DNA of 37,172 bases from Lentisphaeria bacterium (GCA_017963105.1 JAGCTY010000030.1:1-37172), one strand, 5' to 3'; shown: positions 16,156 through 25,032, counted from the first letter of the stretch. The notes: generated by a model from the sequence alone, not told the origin. Numbers and translations are program-made.

Positions 16156-16978
16156 CGCGCACCATCATTTCTGGCACTACAACACGCGGGACTACGGCTG
16201 GATCTCCGACGAGATGGCCGCGCTCCGGCGCGACTTTCTCCCAGCCGACCTCAAACCCGAACTCGACCGAGCCGGAATCGACCGCGTAGTCTCCGTGCAG
16301 GCGCGCCAGTGCATTGAGGAAACCGAATGGCTCCTGAAGCTCGCGGAGGAAAACGAGTTCATCGCGGGCGTCGTCGGCTGGCTGCCGATCACCTCGCCCG
16401 ATTTCCCCGCCCTGCTCGAAAAATACGTCGCGAACCAGAAACTCCGCGCGATCCGGCATGTGGTGCAGGACGAGCCGGACGACCGGTTCATCCTCGGCGA
16501 GGCGTTCAACCGCGGCATCGACCGACTGCTCGCCGCCGGCCTGGTGTACGACATCCTGATTTTCGAACGCCATCTTCCCTACGCAATCGAATTTGTAAAG
16601 AACCACTCTCCTGAACAGGTCTTCGTGCTCGACCATATCGCGAAGCCGAAGATTGCCGTCGGGGAAATGCAGCCGTGGGCGGACAACCTGCGCAAGCTCG
16701 CGGCGTTCCCGAACGTCTTCTGCAAGCTTTCCGGCCTCGTGACCGAAGCCGACATCCGCAACTGGACGCCCGGCCAGCTCCGGCCCTACGTTGAAACCGT
16801 GCTGGACGCCTTCGGCCCCGCCCGCGTCATGTTCGGCTCCGACTGGCCGGTCTGCACCTGCGCCACGAACTACGTCGCCTGGCGCGGCCTCGTCGGGGAG
16901 TTCATTTCGCGCCTCAGCGAAAACGAACAAGCTCTGATCATGGGCGGCACCGCCCTGAAAGCATATTTTGGAGGTTAA
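16145..16978 (+). CDS. Amidohydrolase-2 family sugar lactonase
   Basis: This 277-residue cytoplasmic TIM-barrel hydrolase of COG3618 type opens L-fucono/L-galactono-type lactones to the aldonate. Visible features are the metal-site start MKIDAHHHFWHY (His6, His8), the conserved VSVQARQ strand, VLDHIAKP with its metal-ligand type His, and GSDWPV with catalytic Asp233. The frame runs upstream to 16082, but ATG 16145 gives the classic N-terminus and has AAAGG about ten bases before it. It overlaps the aldo-keto reductase by 11 bases, so translation is coupled. Position between a sugar 1-dehydrogenase and an aldonate dehydrogenase fits a lactonase exactly. The precise lactone is inferred. Confidence 0.88.
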   Translation: MKIDAHHHFWHYNTRDYGWISDEMAALRRDFLPADLKPELDRAGIDRVVSVQARQCIEETEWLLKLAEENEFIAGVVGWLPITSPDFPALLEKYVANQKLRAIRHVVQDEPDDRFILGEAFNRGIDRLLAAGLVYDILIFERHLPYAIEFVKNHSPEQVFVLDHIAKPKIAVGEMQPWADNLRKLAAFPNVFCKLSGLVTEADIRNWTPGQLRPYVETVLDAFGPARVMFGSDWPVCTCATNYVAWRGLVGEFISRLSENEQALIMGGTALKAYFGG

Positions 16979-16984
16979 CTCATC

Positions 16985-18007
16985 ATGCGTGCATTTTCCA
17001 TCACCGCGCCGTTCGAAACCGGCTATCAGGAAATCCCGGAGCCCGAACTCACGCCCGGCAGCGTCCTGCTCGCCGTCAAGTTCGTCGGCCTCTGCGGCAG
17101 CGACCTCAACACATTCCGCGGCAAGAACCCGCTCATCACCCTGCCCCGCATCCCCGGCCACGAGATCAGCGCCGTCATCGAGGCGAAGGGCCCCGGCGTC
17201 CCGGACTGCTGGCGCGTCGGTCAGAAAGTGACCGTCTCCCCATACACCAACTGCGGCGTCTGCCCCAGCTGCCTCGCCGAACGCCCCAACTGCTGCCAGT
17301 TCAACCAGACGCTCGGCGTGCAGCGCGACGGCGCGCTTACGAAACACATCGTCGTGCCGTGGACCAAGCTCTTCGACGCCGACGCCATGAAGCAGGAGGA
17401 GATCGCCCTTATTGAGCCGCTGACCGTCGGCGGACACGCGTCCGACCGTTCCGGCGCGACCGAGGACAGCGTCGCCGCCGTGATCGGCTGCGGGGCCGTC
17501 GGGCTCGGCGCCGTGCTCGGGCTTGCCCGCAAGGGCGTCCGCAAGATGATCGCCATCGACGTCGACCCCGAAAAACTCGCGCTCGCCCGCGAGTTCGGCG
17601 CGACCGACACCATCGACTCCTCGAAAACCGACCTCCACCAGGCGCTCGCCGAACTCACCGGCGGCCGCGGCCCGAACGTCGTGATCGAGGCCGTCGGGCT
17701 CCCGCAGACTTTCCGCGCCGCCATTGACGAAGTCGCGTTCGCCGGATGCGTCACCTACATCGGCTACGCGAAAGCGCCCGTCGAATACGAGACCAAGCTC
17801 TTCGTGCAGAAGGAGCTCGACATCCGCGGCTCCCGCAACGCCATGCCGTGCAACTTCCGCCGCGTGATCGACTTCGCCGCCCGCGGGCTCTTCCCGATCA
17901 GCAAGATGATCTCCCGCGTCTACGGTTTCGACCAGGCAGGGCAGGCGCTTCAGGACTGGCACGACGCCCCCGCGAAAGTCTGCCGTTACCTCGTCTCGCT
18001 CGACTGA
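16985..18007 (+). CDS. Zinc-dependent dehydrogenase, LgoD-like (L-galactonate 5-dehydrogenase candidate)
   Basis: Medium-chain dehydrogenase of 340 residues. Catalytic zinc ligands are Cys37 (GLCGSD) and His59-Glu60 (PGHE). Structural zinc cysteines are 90, 93, 96 and 103/104. The Rossmann motif is GCGAVGLGAV near 161-170. From memory, E. coli LgoD (YjjN), which oxidises L-galactonate to D-tagaturonate, has the same length and similar stretches (NCC...GVxxDG and KE...GSRNA). The next two genes process D-tagaturonate, so that reaction would complete the chain. Alternatives are a threonine- or sorbitol-type dehydrogenase. GGAGG lies 12 bases before the ATG. A 113-bp gap with a hairpin separates it from uxaB. 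Confidence 0.85.
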   Translation: MRAFSITAPFETGYQEIPEPELTPGSVLLAVKFVGLCGSDLNTFRGKNPLITLPRIPGHEISAVIEAKGPGVPDCWRVGQKVTVSPYTNCGVCPSCLAERPNCCQFNQTLGVQRDGALTKHIVVPWTKLFDADAMKQEEIALIEPLTVGGHASDRSGATEDSVAAVIGCGAVGLGAVLGLARKGVRKMIAIDVDPEKLALAREFGATDTIDSSKTDLHQALAELTGGRGPNVVIEAVGLPQTFRAAIDEVAFAGCVTYIGYAKAPVEYETKLFVQKELDIRGSRNAMPCNFRRVIDFAARGLFPISKMISRVYGFDQAGQALQDWHDAPAKVCRYLVSLD

Positions 18008-18018
18008 CCCGAATCATC

Positions 18019-18052
18019 CGCTCCGGCGGCCTCCCGACAGTGTCCCGGAGCG
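18019..18052 (+). terminator. Hairpin inside the operon (attenuator or processing site)
   Basis: CGCTCCGG (18019-18026) pairs perfectly with CCGGAGCG (18045-18052) over an 18-base loop. No T-tract follows directly, so it may tune rather than end transcription into uxaB. The stem sequence matches that of the terminator at 8282-8312. Confidence 0.45.
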
Positions 18053-18120
18053 TTCCATCCGTTCTGCCATCCGCAAAAGGCATGACATCTATTTTCGTTT
18101 TTTCAACAAAAGCACTACCT

Positions 18121-19428
18121 ATGAAACAGCTTGTCCGTGAAACACCTCTGACCCGCCCCGTCCGCGTCCTCCAGTTCGGCGAGGGCAATTTCCTGCGCGC
18201 ATTCGTCGACTGGATGATCGACCGCATGAACAAAGCCGGTGTGTTCGATTCCGCCGTACAGATCGTCCAGCCGCTCCCGCAGGGCATGGGCGACGTGATC
18301 AACGAACAGGGCGGTCTTTACCATGTGATCCTGCGCGGCGTGAAAGACGGGCAGGTGGTCGAGCAGATCGAGCGGATCGACTGCGTGAAGGGCTGCCTCA
18401 ATCCGTCCACGCAATGGGACAAGGTGGTCGAAGCGGCCCTGAACCCCGACCTGCGGTTCGTCTTCTCGAACACGACCGAGGCGGGCATCGAATACCGTCC
18501 CGACGCCGACACGTTCCCCTCGAAGGTCGCGAAGCTCGTCACCGCCCGCGCGAAAGCCGGTCTCGGCGGCCTGATCTTCATCCCCTGCGAGCTCATCGAG
18601 CACAACGGGCAGAAGCTCCGCGAATGCGTCCTGAAATATATCACCGATCCCGAAGTCACCCGCTATGTCGAGGACAAGTGCATCTTCTGCAGCACGCTCG
18701 TCGACCGCATCGTGGCGGGCTATCCGCGCACCGACGCCGCGAAATACTGCGAAAAGCTCGGCATCGAAGACAAGCTCCTCGACTGCGGCGAGCCGTTCTT
18801 CTTCTTCGTGATCGAAGGCCCCGCCGAGGTCGAAAAGGAACTCCCCGCGAAAGCCGCCGGACTCAACGTCCTCTTCACCGACGACCAGACCCCGTACCGC
18901 ATGCGCAAAGTGCGCTTCCTGAACGGCGCGCACACCGCCAGCGTGCTCGGCGCGCACATGGCCGGGTTCACGTTCGTGGACGAGATGGTCCGCGACGAAA
19001 AGTTCGGGAAGTTCCTGCGGACCGTCCTCTTCGAGGAGGTCATGCCGACCGTGAAGTTGCCCGAGGCGGAAAAGAAAGCCTACGCGGAATCCGTGCTCGA
19101 ACGCTTCGCGAATCCGTATGCCCAGCACAGGCTCCTCTCCATCGCGCTGAACTCCGTCTCCAAGTGGAAAGTCCGCGTCCTCCCGACGCTCCTCGACTAC
19201 CTCAAGCTCACCGGAAAGCTCCCGGCCTGCCTCACGCAGTCCATGGCTTATCTCATCGACTTCTACCGTTCGTGCGAGATTAATGACGCACCGGAGGTGA
19301 AGGCGTTCTTCGCCGGGAAGCCCGACGTGAAGACCATCCTCGGCAAGTCCGATTTCTGGGGCATGGACCTGAACACCATCCCCGGCTTCACCGCCGCCGT
19401 GGAACAGGGAGTCACGAAGCAGCCATGA
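18121..19428 (+). CDS. uxaB: Tagaturonate reductase (altronate oxidoreductase)
   Basis: Reduces D-tagaturonate to D-altronate with NADH in the cytoplasm. The 435-residue protein follows E. coli UxaB closely (from memory): QFGEGNFLRAFVDWMID at 18-34, FVFSNTTEAGI, IIPCELIEHNG-type strand, FCSTLVDRIVAGYPR, and the mannitol-dehydrogenase family catalytic K-x4-N-x2-H at Lys263, Asn268 and His271 (KVRFLNGAH). It is shorter than the usual 480 or so, mainly at the C-terminus. The frame stays open upstream into the previous gene, but ATG 18121 gives the family N-terminus; it lacks a clear Shine-Dalgarno. It overlaps uxaA by four bases (ATGA), a typical coupled pair. Confidence 0.94.
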   Translation: MKQLVRETPLTRPVRVLQFGEGNFLRAFVDWMIDRMNKAGVFDSAVQIVQPLPQGMGDVINEQGGLYHVILRGVKDGQVVEQIERIDCVKGCLNPSTQWDKVVEAALNPDLRFVFSNTTEAGIEYRPDADTFPSKVAKLVTARAKAGLGGLIFIPCELIEHNGQKLRECVLKYITDPEVTRYVEDKCIFCSTLVDRIVAGYPRTDAAKYCEKLGIEDKLLDCGEPFFFFVIEGPAEVEKELPAKAAGLNVLFTDDQTPYRMRKVRFLNGAHTASVLGAHMAGFTFVDEMVRDEKFGKFLRTVLFEEVMPTVKLPEAEKKAYAESVLERFANPYAQHRLLSIALNSVSKWKVRVLPTLLDYLKLTGKLPACLTQSMAYLIDFYRSCEINDAPEVKAFFAGKPDVKTILGKSDFWGMDLNTIPGFTAAVEQGVTKQP

Positions 19429-20777
19429 TCATCCATCCGCTCGACAACGTGGAGGTCCGCGACGACGGCCATAAGTACGCCATCCGCCCCATCGCGCCGG
19501 GCGAAAACGTGATCAAGTACGGGATGCCGATCGGACATGCGAAAGTGCAGATCGAACCCGGCGAACACGTCCATACGCACAATCTGGCGTCCAACCTCGC
19601 CGGGCTCCTCGAATACGCCTACAAGCCCGATTTCACGCCGATTGAGATCAAAACGACGCGCACCTTCGCCGGATACCTCCGTCCCGACGGACAGGCGGGT
19701 GTCCGCAACGACCTGTGGGTGATCCCGACCGTCGGCTGCGTGAACGACCTCGCGCGGCGTCTCGCGGACGCCGTCGGCGGCATCGCGCTCACGCATCCCT
19801 ACGGCTGCTCCCAGCTCGGCGGCGACCACGAATGCACGGCGAACCTGCTGGCGGCCTTCGCGCACCACCCGAACGCCGGCGGCGTGCTGATCGTCGGGCT
19901 CGGCTGCGAAAACAACACGCTCGACAGCTTCCGGGAACGCCTCGGCGACATTTCCAAACTCAATATCCGGTTTCTGCGCGCGCAGGACGACGGCGACGAA
20001 TACGCCCGCGGGCTGGAACTCCTCGCCGAGCTCGACGCCGCGCGCGTCAGGGAGCGCACCGACATCCCTGTCTCCGCGCTCCGCGTCGGCCTCAAATGCG
20101 GCGGTTCCGACGGTCTCTCCGGCCTCACCGCGAACCCGCTCGTCGGGCGGTTCTCCGACTGGCTGGCGGCGCAGGGCGGCACGACCGTCCTGACCGAGGT
20201 CCCGGAGATGTTCGGCGCGGAAACGCTCCTCATGAACCGCTGCGTCTCCCGCGAAGTCTTCGACAAATGCGTCGCCATGATCAACGGGTTCAAGAGCTAT
20301 TATGAACGCCACGGCCAGCCCATCGACGAAAACCCCTCCCCCGGCAACAAGGCGGGCGGCATTTCCACGCTCGAGGACAAGTCCCTCGGCTGCGTCCAGA
20401 AGGGCGGCTCGTCGCCGGTCGTCGACGTCATCGAATACGGCCAGCGCCTCAGCAAGCCCGGCCTCAACCTCCTCGCGGGACCCGGCAACGACCTCGTAGC
20501 CGCATCCGTGCTCGCCGCCGCCGGATGCCAGCTCGTGCTGTTCACCACCGGACGCGGCACGCCGTTCGGCACCGTGGTCCCGACCGTGAAGGTCGCCACG
20601 AACACCCGTCTGGCGCAGTCCAAGCCGCACTGGATCGACTGGGACGCCCAGGCCCAGCCCGACACCGACGCGTTCGTCGAGTTCGTTCTGAAAGTCGCTT
20701 CCGGCAAAATCATCACGAAGAACGAAAAGAACTGCGCCCAGGAGATCGCCATCTTCAAGGACGGCGTCACGCTCTGA
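19425..20777 (+). CDS. uxaA: Altronate dehydratase
   Basis: Dehydrates D-altronate to 2-keto-3-deoxy-D-gluconate; the family is iron-dependent. The 450-residue protein has both expected parts. An N-terminal SAF-like domain covers about 1-75 (HPLDNVEV, KYGMPIGHAKVQIEPGEHVHTHN). The UxaA catalytic region runs from GYLRPDGQAGVRNDLWVIPTVGC to the end, with THPYGCSQLGGDH, GLGCENN, LKCGGSDGLSG and FTTGRGTPFGT. It overlaps uxaB by four bases and is the last gene of the operon, with a strong terminator after it. KDG kinase and KDPG aldolase, needed to finish the pathway, are not in the window. Confidence 0.95.
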   Translation: MIIHPLDNVEVRDDGHKYAIRPIAPGENVIKYGMPIGHAKVQIEPGEHVHTHNLASNLAGLLEYAYKPDFTPIEIKTTRTFAGYLRPDGQAGVRNDLWVIPTVGCVNDLARRLADAVGGIALTHPYGCSQLGGDHECTANLLAAFAHHPNAGGVLIVGLGCENNTLDSFRERLGDISKLNIRFLRAQDDGDEYARGLELLAELDAARVRERTDIPVSALRVGLKCGGSDGLSGLTANPLVGRFSDWLAAQGGTTVLTEVPEMFGAETLLMNRCVSREVFDKCVAMINGFKSYYERHGQPIDENPSPGNKAGGISTLEDKSLGCVQKGGSSPVVDVIEYGQRLSKPGLNLLAGPGNDLVAASVLAAAGCQLVLFTTGRGTPFGTVVPTVKVATNTRLAQSKPHWIDWDAQAQPDTDAFVEFVLKVASGKIITKNEKNCAQEIAIFKDGVTL

Positions 20778-20811
20778 GCCACCTCCCCCTCAATCATCAT
20801 TGTCCCGAAAC

Positions 20812-20842
20812 GCTTCTCCGTTCCCCCGGAGAGGCTTTTTTT
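20812..20842 (+). terminator. Intrinsic terminator of the aldose-to-KDG operon
   Basis: A 9-bp stem with one G-U pair (20812-20820 with 20827-20835) and a six-base loop is followed by seven T residues. Confidence 0.9.
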
Positions 20843-20907
20843 CTATGGTGTTCCGGTTCATCGGAACGTACCCGGCCGGAATACCCGGCTGACCTATTCC
20901 GCGACGG

Positions 20908-20948
20908 CAAAAAAAACTCCGGCGGACTTTCGAGGGTCAAACCGGAGT
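20908..20948 (-). terminator. Intrinsic terminator of the pseudopilin gene
   Basis: On the minus strand ACTCCGG (complement of 20942-20948) pairs with CCGGAGT (complement of 20916-20922), with an inner GAC/GTC pair, followed by eight T residues. It faces the operon terminator, insulating the convergent genes. Confidence 0.85.
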
Positions 20949-20998
20949 ATTGTTTTCTTTGGGAGACGCCCCGCAGACGGAGCCGTCTCAGGCAGGGC

Positions 20999-21868
20999 TT
21001 ATTCTTCGCCCCAGACCTTCTGGTTCCAGGTCCAGTAGCCGCTGGGTTCGCGGTCGTTGACGTTCTTGCCCGGCTTCACGGTCTGGGAAGGACGGAGGTT
21101 CTGGGCATGGCCGTCGATGAAGGAATAGTTCCAGGAGAGGCTCACGTGCCAGGGCTCGGCCCAGTACGTCTTGTCGCCGGCGGAGATTTCCTTCTTCGCG
21201 ACGAATTCGCCGCCGAGACCGTTCTGGTCCCAGTGGTGGCACAGGCTGCCGACCGTGATGGACGAATAGCTGAAGTGCTTGGTGTCGTTGAAGATGTATC
21301 CGGGAGCGCTGGAACCGTTGGCGCCGGTGTTCCAGGAGGCATCGCAGACGTAAATCATCTGGGACGGGATTTTGAACTTGGTGGTCTTCAGGACCGGGCC
21401 GGTCGGGATGGACGTGGCGTTGCTGGTACCCTTCACGGAGTAGACGGCGGAACGGTTGATGCCGTAGGAGAACTTGGGCAGATCAAGATTGCCGACGCCT
21501 TTCGAGTAGGAGTCAGCGGGGCACTCGAAGAGTTTCGTGGTCTTCACGCTGTTGGCCCACTTGGAGCTGCCGCTCTTGTAGTTGCTGTAAGGCATCTCCG
21601 CCGCACCGCCGATCTGGTTCCACAGGATGGCAGGCCAGATATTGACGCGGTCCGCCCATGCGATCGGCGTCACGAACGCATTGTACGACGCCGCATACAG
21701 GTGGTTCGACTGCGCGAACTGCTTGCAGTTCGAGGTGCACTGCGCCATCTTCGCCGTTCTTCTGGCGCTCTGGAGCGCGGGCAGGAGCATTGCGGCCAGG
21801 ATCGCGATGATCGCGATGACGATCAGGAGCTCGATCAGGGTGAATTGTTTGGAGCAACGGGATTTCAT
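20999..21868 (-). CDS. Type II secretion-type pseudopilin with DUF1559-like C-terminal region
   Basis: This 289-residue protein starts [20 protein letters not shown], a class III prepilin leader with Glu at +5 after the cut. The -1 residue would be Gln rather than the usual Gly. A long hydrophobic helix follows, then [24 protein letters not shown], the typical start of PVC pseudopilins of the DUF1559 kind. Near the end, [17 protein letters not shown] resembles the H-X9-DG processing-associated motif but with 10 residues between His and DG. Such proteins occur in large, variable families in Lentisphaerota and Planctomycetes; their role is not settled. The prepilin peptidase at 2997 could process it. 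AAAGGA lies 7 bases before the ATG. The gene is divergent from the GH115 gene. Confidence 0.9.
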   Translation of the reverse strand: MKSRCSKQFTLIELLIVIAIIAILAAMLLPALQSARRTAKMAQCTSNCKQFAQSNHLYAASYNAFVTPIAWADRVNIWPAILWNQIGGAAEMPYSNYKSGSSKWANSVKTTKLFECPADSYSKGVGNLDLPKFSYGINRSAVYSVKGTSNATSIPTGPVLKTTKFKIPSQMIYVCDASWNTGANGSSAPGYIFNDTKHFSYSSITVGSLCHHWDQNGLGGEFVAKKEISAGDKTYWAEPWHVSLSWNYSFIDGHAQNLRPSQTVKPGKNVNDREPSGYWTWNQKVWGEE

Positions 21869-21987
21869 GATGCCGTCCTTTCAAAGTTTTATGAAAAGTT
21901 TTGGAATGCGCCGGAAATATCGCAGTCCGCCTCAAAAATCCACCTCGCGGCAGAAAAAATGAAACGGCCCGCAAATTTGTTTGCTGT

Positions 21988-22016
21988 AATATAATAGTCG
22001 CGTCCGAATATTTCAA
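21988..22016 (-). promoter_or_regulatory. Promoter of the pseudopilin gene
   Basis: On the minus strand TTGAAA (complement of 22011-22016), a 17-bp spacer and TATATT (complement of 21988-21993). The leader is about 110 nt. Confidence 0.7.
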
Positions 22017-22128
22017 GCGCATTTCAAGAGTTTTTTAACGTAAAATCTCTTTTTTTCTAAAATTCTTTCCCGGAAGGCAGGCAGATCCGCCCGACGGAAC
22101 ATTTTTCGGCGAAATCGCGCGCCGCGTC

Positions 22129-22157
22129 TTGACTTTCCCCTCGCGCCGTGCTACAGT
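22129..22157 (+). promoter_or_regulatory. Promoter of the GH115 gene
   Basis: TTGACT (22129-22134), a 17-bp spacer and TACAGT (22152-22157). The -10 is weaker than in the other promoters here, which would suit an activated gene (inference). Confidence 0.6.
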
Positions 22158-22237
22158 AAAGAAAACGCATCCGCATCTTCACCCGTTCGAGCATGCGCAT
22201 AGCAACATACCTCAAATTCAATAGGAGTTTTCCCCCT

Positions 22238-24952
22238 ATGCAGTTCCGATCCTTCCGAAAATTCGCCGCCGCGGCCGCCGCCGTCTGCTGCGCCGCAGTC
22301 CCGCTCCAGAATTCCGCCGCGGGCGTCACCTCCGACTCAAGCCGACTGCCGAAAGGCGTATACATTCCGATCGTCACGCTCGCGGACAACCGGAATGCCT
22401 CGACGCTTCAGATCATCGTGGACGACGCGGACTACGAATGCGTGAAGAAAGCCGCCGCAATGTTCTGTTCCGACCTGAAGGCCGTCACCGGACGCGAAGA
22501 CGCCGCCGTACTCGAAAACGCGATCGAACCGGGCAGGATGAAGGAGGACATCGTCATCGCGGGCACGCTCGGACACAGCCCGCTGATCGACAAACTCGTC
22601 GCGGAATACGGGATCGACGTTTCCGGGATCAAGGGGAAGTGGGAACACACGCTCTACACGGCGAAAGGCAAAAAGAACGACAGCCTGACCAGGTCAATCG
22701 ATGCGAACAGCGCGCTCATCATCATCGGCAGCGACCGCCGCGCCACTGCCTTCGGCCTCATGAAGCTTTCCGAAGACTGCGGCATGTCCCCGTGGAACTG
22801 GTGGGCGGACGTCCCCCCGCGCCATGCCGACACGCTCTGGTTCGCCGGTCCGTACAAAAATGGAACCGATTTCGGACAGTTCATCGACGCCCCGAAGGTG
22901 AAATACCGCGGCATCTTCATCAACGACGAGGACTGGGCGCTTCACGAGTGGGCGAAGAACAACTTCGAAAAGGATGGATTCGGACGCATCGGCCCCAAGA
23001 CCAATGAAAAGATCTTCGAGCTCATGCTCCGCCTCCGCATGAACTATTTCTGGCCCGCCATGCACGACGTGAGCGTCGAGTTCGGCGCGGTCCCCGAAAA
23101 CCCGGTCCTTGCCGACCGGTACGGCATCGTGATGGGCGCGAGCCATTGCGAGCCCATGCTCCGCAACAACTGCCACTGGAAGAAGGAGGACGGCGAGTGG
23201 AACTACATCACGAACCAGGCGAAGATCGATTCCTACTGGAAGGAAAGCGTGGACCAGCGCGGCGACAAGGAAGCCGTCTGGACGCTCGGCATCCGCGGCA
23301 TCCACGATTCCGCCATGGCGGGCGCGAACACGATGGACGAGAAGAAGGCGCTCGTCTCCAAAGCGATCGCGAACCAGCGCGCCATGCTCGACGCGGGCGT
23401 GAGCAAGGAATGGGGTCCCATCGCCCAGTGCTTCGTGCCCTACAAGGAAGTCCTCGCCATCTACGACGCCGGGCTTGAGGTCCCCGAGGACGTCACGCTC
23501 GTCTGGGTCGACGACAACTACGGATACATCCGCCGCCTCGGCAACCCCGAGGAACAGAAGCGTTCCGGCGGCTCCGGCGTGTACTACCATATCTCCTATT
23601 ACGGCGGCCCGCACTCCTACTGCGAACTGAACACCACCCCGCCCGGCCTCATGCAGGTGGAACTCCGCAAGGCGTGGGACAACAACGCCCGCGACCTGTG
23701 GGTGCTGAACGTGGGCGACCTGAAGCTCATGGAGATCGGCGTCGACTATTTCGCGCGCCTCGCGTGGGATCCGACCAGGACAAGCAAGGGAATCCCGTTG
23801 GCCCCCCTTGACAAGACGGGCAAATATTTCGTCGTGCCCGATGAACTGGACCAGGGCGCATTTCTGGCAGATTTCGTGGGAAGGAACTTCTCGAAGGACA
23901 CGTCGGACTCGTACCGGACGGAAAAAGCCGACGCGGTCTGGACGCTCATGGATTATTTCCAGCTCGGAGCTTTCCGCAAGCCCGAGGAAATGTCCCAGGC
24001 ATGGGTGCTCGACCTCCGCGACGACCAGATCCCGCCGCTGAAAAAACAGTATGAAGACCTCGTCTCCGAAGCGAAAAACGCCGAACGGCAGATGGAGACG
24101 CCGGAACTCGCGGATGCGTGGTTCGAGATTGCCGGATATCAGGCGCAGTACCTCGGCAACGCCGGCCTCATCTTCCTCGCCTGCCGCGAAGCCGCAAAGC
24201 AGAACAAGGACCTCCGCGAAGCCGCCGAACCGTACATCAAGGCGATCGACGAAAACCGTGAACGCTTCGGCAAGCTCCACGGCGGCAAGTGGGCGGGATT
24301 CCTCCCCGACACCGTCCGCAACCGCACCACGAACAACGAATGGTGGACCCACATGCAGTGGCCGTGGAACGACCGTCGCGGACCGCATTGGGGCAACACC
24401 GACCACAAGAAAGGCTGGTCCGACGACCTCGGCATGCAGTTCACGGTCAAAGACAGCCACAACGACGGGTCTTTCGCAAACCCGAAGCCGCACTGGGCGG
24501 AATTCCGCGGCATGGCGCCGGCCGGAATCGACTGGAAGGTCGGCGGCAACGAAACGGCATTGCCTCCCATCCCAAGCTGGACGCTCGCCCCCGCTTCCCC
24601 TGACATCAATTTCGACGAAAAAGACGAAAACGCCCCCGGCCTCGAATTCACGTTCAACACGGAGAAAGCCGAGACCAACGCCCTCGTCGACTTCCTGCCG
24701 TCCTACGCGCTCTACCCCGGCAGACAGACCCGCGTGTCCGTCTGGCTGAACGGAGAGTACCTCCAGACCGTCTCCGTCCCGAATTCCGACAGCCTCAAGG
24801 AGGAAAACGGCCCGCGCAGCACGCTCATCCTCGACAACTTCGCCCGCGTGGTCGTCCCCCTGAAGAACCTCAGGAAAGGCGAAAACAAGTTCACAATCCG
24901 CGCCGTCGACCCCGGCGTCTCCATCCGCGCCATCTACCTGCCGAACAAGTAA
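22238..24952 (+). CDS. Secreted GH115 alpha-glucuronidase
   Basis: The GH115 family removes alpha-1,2-linked (4-O-methyl-)glucuronic acid from xylan or arabinogalactan. The 904-residue protein has a signal peptide (FRKFAAAAAAVCCAAVPLQNSA). An N-terminal domain follows with IIVDDADYECVKKAAAMF and an IIIGSDRRATAFGLM segment. The catalytic barrel starts with YRGIFINDEDWAL and has FWPAMHDVSVEFG, MGASHCEPMLRNN, VWVDDNYGYIRRL and YHISYYGGPHSYCEL. All-helical and C-terminal beta domains end in SIRAIYLPNK. Length is normal for the family. The frame extends upstream to 22193, but AGGAG at 22223-22227 favours ATG 22238, which also starts a proper signal peptide. The substrate is not determined; the nearby GH30 gene makes glucuronidated arabinogalactan attractive. 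Confidence 0.93.
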   Translation: MQFRSFRKFAAAAAAVCCAAVPLQNSAAGVTSDSSRLPKGVYIPIVTLADNRNASTLQIIVDDADYECVKKAAAMFCSDLKAVTGREDAAVLENAIEPGRMKEDIVIAGTLGHSPLIDKLVAEYGIDVSGIKGKWEHTLYTAKGKKNDSLTRSIDANSALIIIGSDRRATAFGLMKLSEDCGMSPWNWWADVPPRHADTLWFAGPYKNGTDFGQFIDAPKVKYRGIFINDEDWALHEWAKNNFEKDGFGRIGPKTNEKIFELMLRLRMNYFWPAMHDVSVEFGAVPENPVLADRYGIVMGASHCEPMLRNNCHWKKEDGEWNYITNQAKIDSYWKESVDQRGDKEAVWTLGIRGIHDSAMAGANTMDEKKALVSKAIANQRAMLDAGVSKEWGPIAQCFVPYKEVLAIYDAGLEVPEDVTLVWVDDNYGYIRRLGNPEEQKRSGGSGVYYHISYYGGPHSYCELNTTPPGLMQVELRKAWDNNARDLWVLNVGDLKLMEIGVDYFARLAWDPTRTSKGIPLAPLDKTGKYFVVPDELDQGAFLADFVGRNFSKDTSDSYRTEKADAVWTLMDYFQLGAFRKPEEMSQAWVLDLRDDQIPPLKKQYEDLVSEAKNAERQMETPELADAWFEIAGYQAQYLGNAGLIFLACREAAKQNKDLREAAEPYIKAIDENRERFGKLHGGKWAGFLPDTVRNRTTNNEWWTHMQWPWNDRRGPHWGNTDHKKGWSDDLGMQFTVKDSHNDGSFANPKPHWAEFRGMAPAGIDWKVGGNETALPPIPSWTLAPASPDINFDEKDENAPGLEFTFNTEKAETNALVDFLPSYALYPGRQTRVSVWLNGEYLQTVSVPNSDSLKEENGPRSTLILDNFARVVVPLKNLRKGENKFTIRAVDPGVSIRAIYLPNK

Positions 24953-24977
24953 ATCCGCCTCAAAACAAACAAATCCT

Positions 24978-25020
24978 TGCCGGTGTCTGTGCAGTGCAGG
25001 CATCGGCATTTTTGTTTTTT
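24978..25020 (+). terminator. Intrinsic terminator after the GH115 gene
   Basis: TGCCGGTG (24978-24985) pairs with CATCGGCA (25001-25008), including one G-U pair, with a small CTG/CAG stem inside. A T-rich tract follows. Confidence 0.8.
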
Positions 25021-25032
25021 TTCGTTTTTCAC

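Larger units (their letters stand above)
21869..22237. other. 369-bp divergent regulatory gap
   Basis: It holds the two back-to-back promoters for the pseudopilin (21988-22016, minus) and GH115 (22129-22157, plus), about 110 bases apart, and AT-rich DNA between them. No gene is seen. A shared regulator binding site is possible, but I find no convincing palindrome. Confidence 0.6.

Noticed and set aside
15157..16978. L-fucose catabolism as the role of the first two operon genes
   Set aside because: The enzymes are of the type used for L-fucose, but the operon has no L-fuconate dehydratase, and its last three genes fit galactonate, tagaturonate and altronate. Kept only as an alternative substrate.
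18019..18052. Full operon terminator between the zinc dehydrogenase and uxaB
   Set aside because: The stem is perfect but no T-tract follows and no new promoter with the local TTG-17-TATATT pattern is found before uxaB, so I treat it as an internal hairpin.
20525..21994. 489-codon plus-strand frame over the uxaA end and pseudopilin gene
   Set aside because: It crosses two facing terminators and is antisense to a clear pseudopilin; no recognisable protein features.
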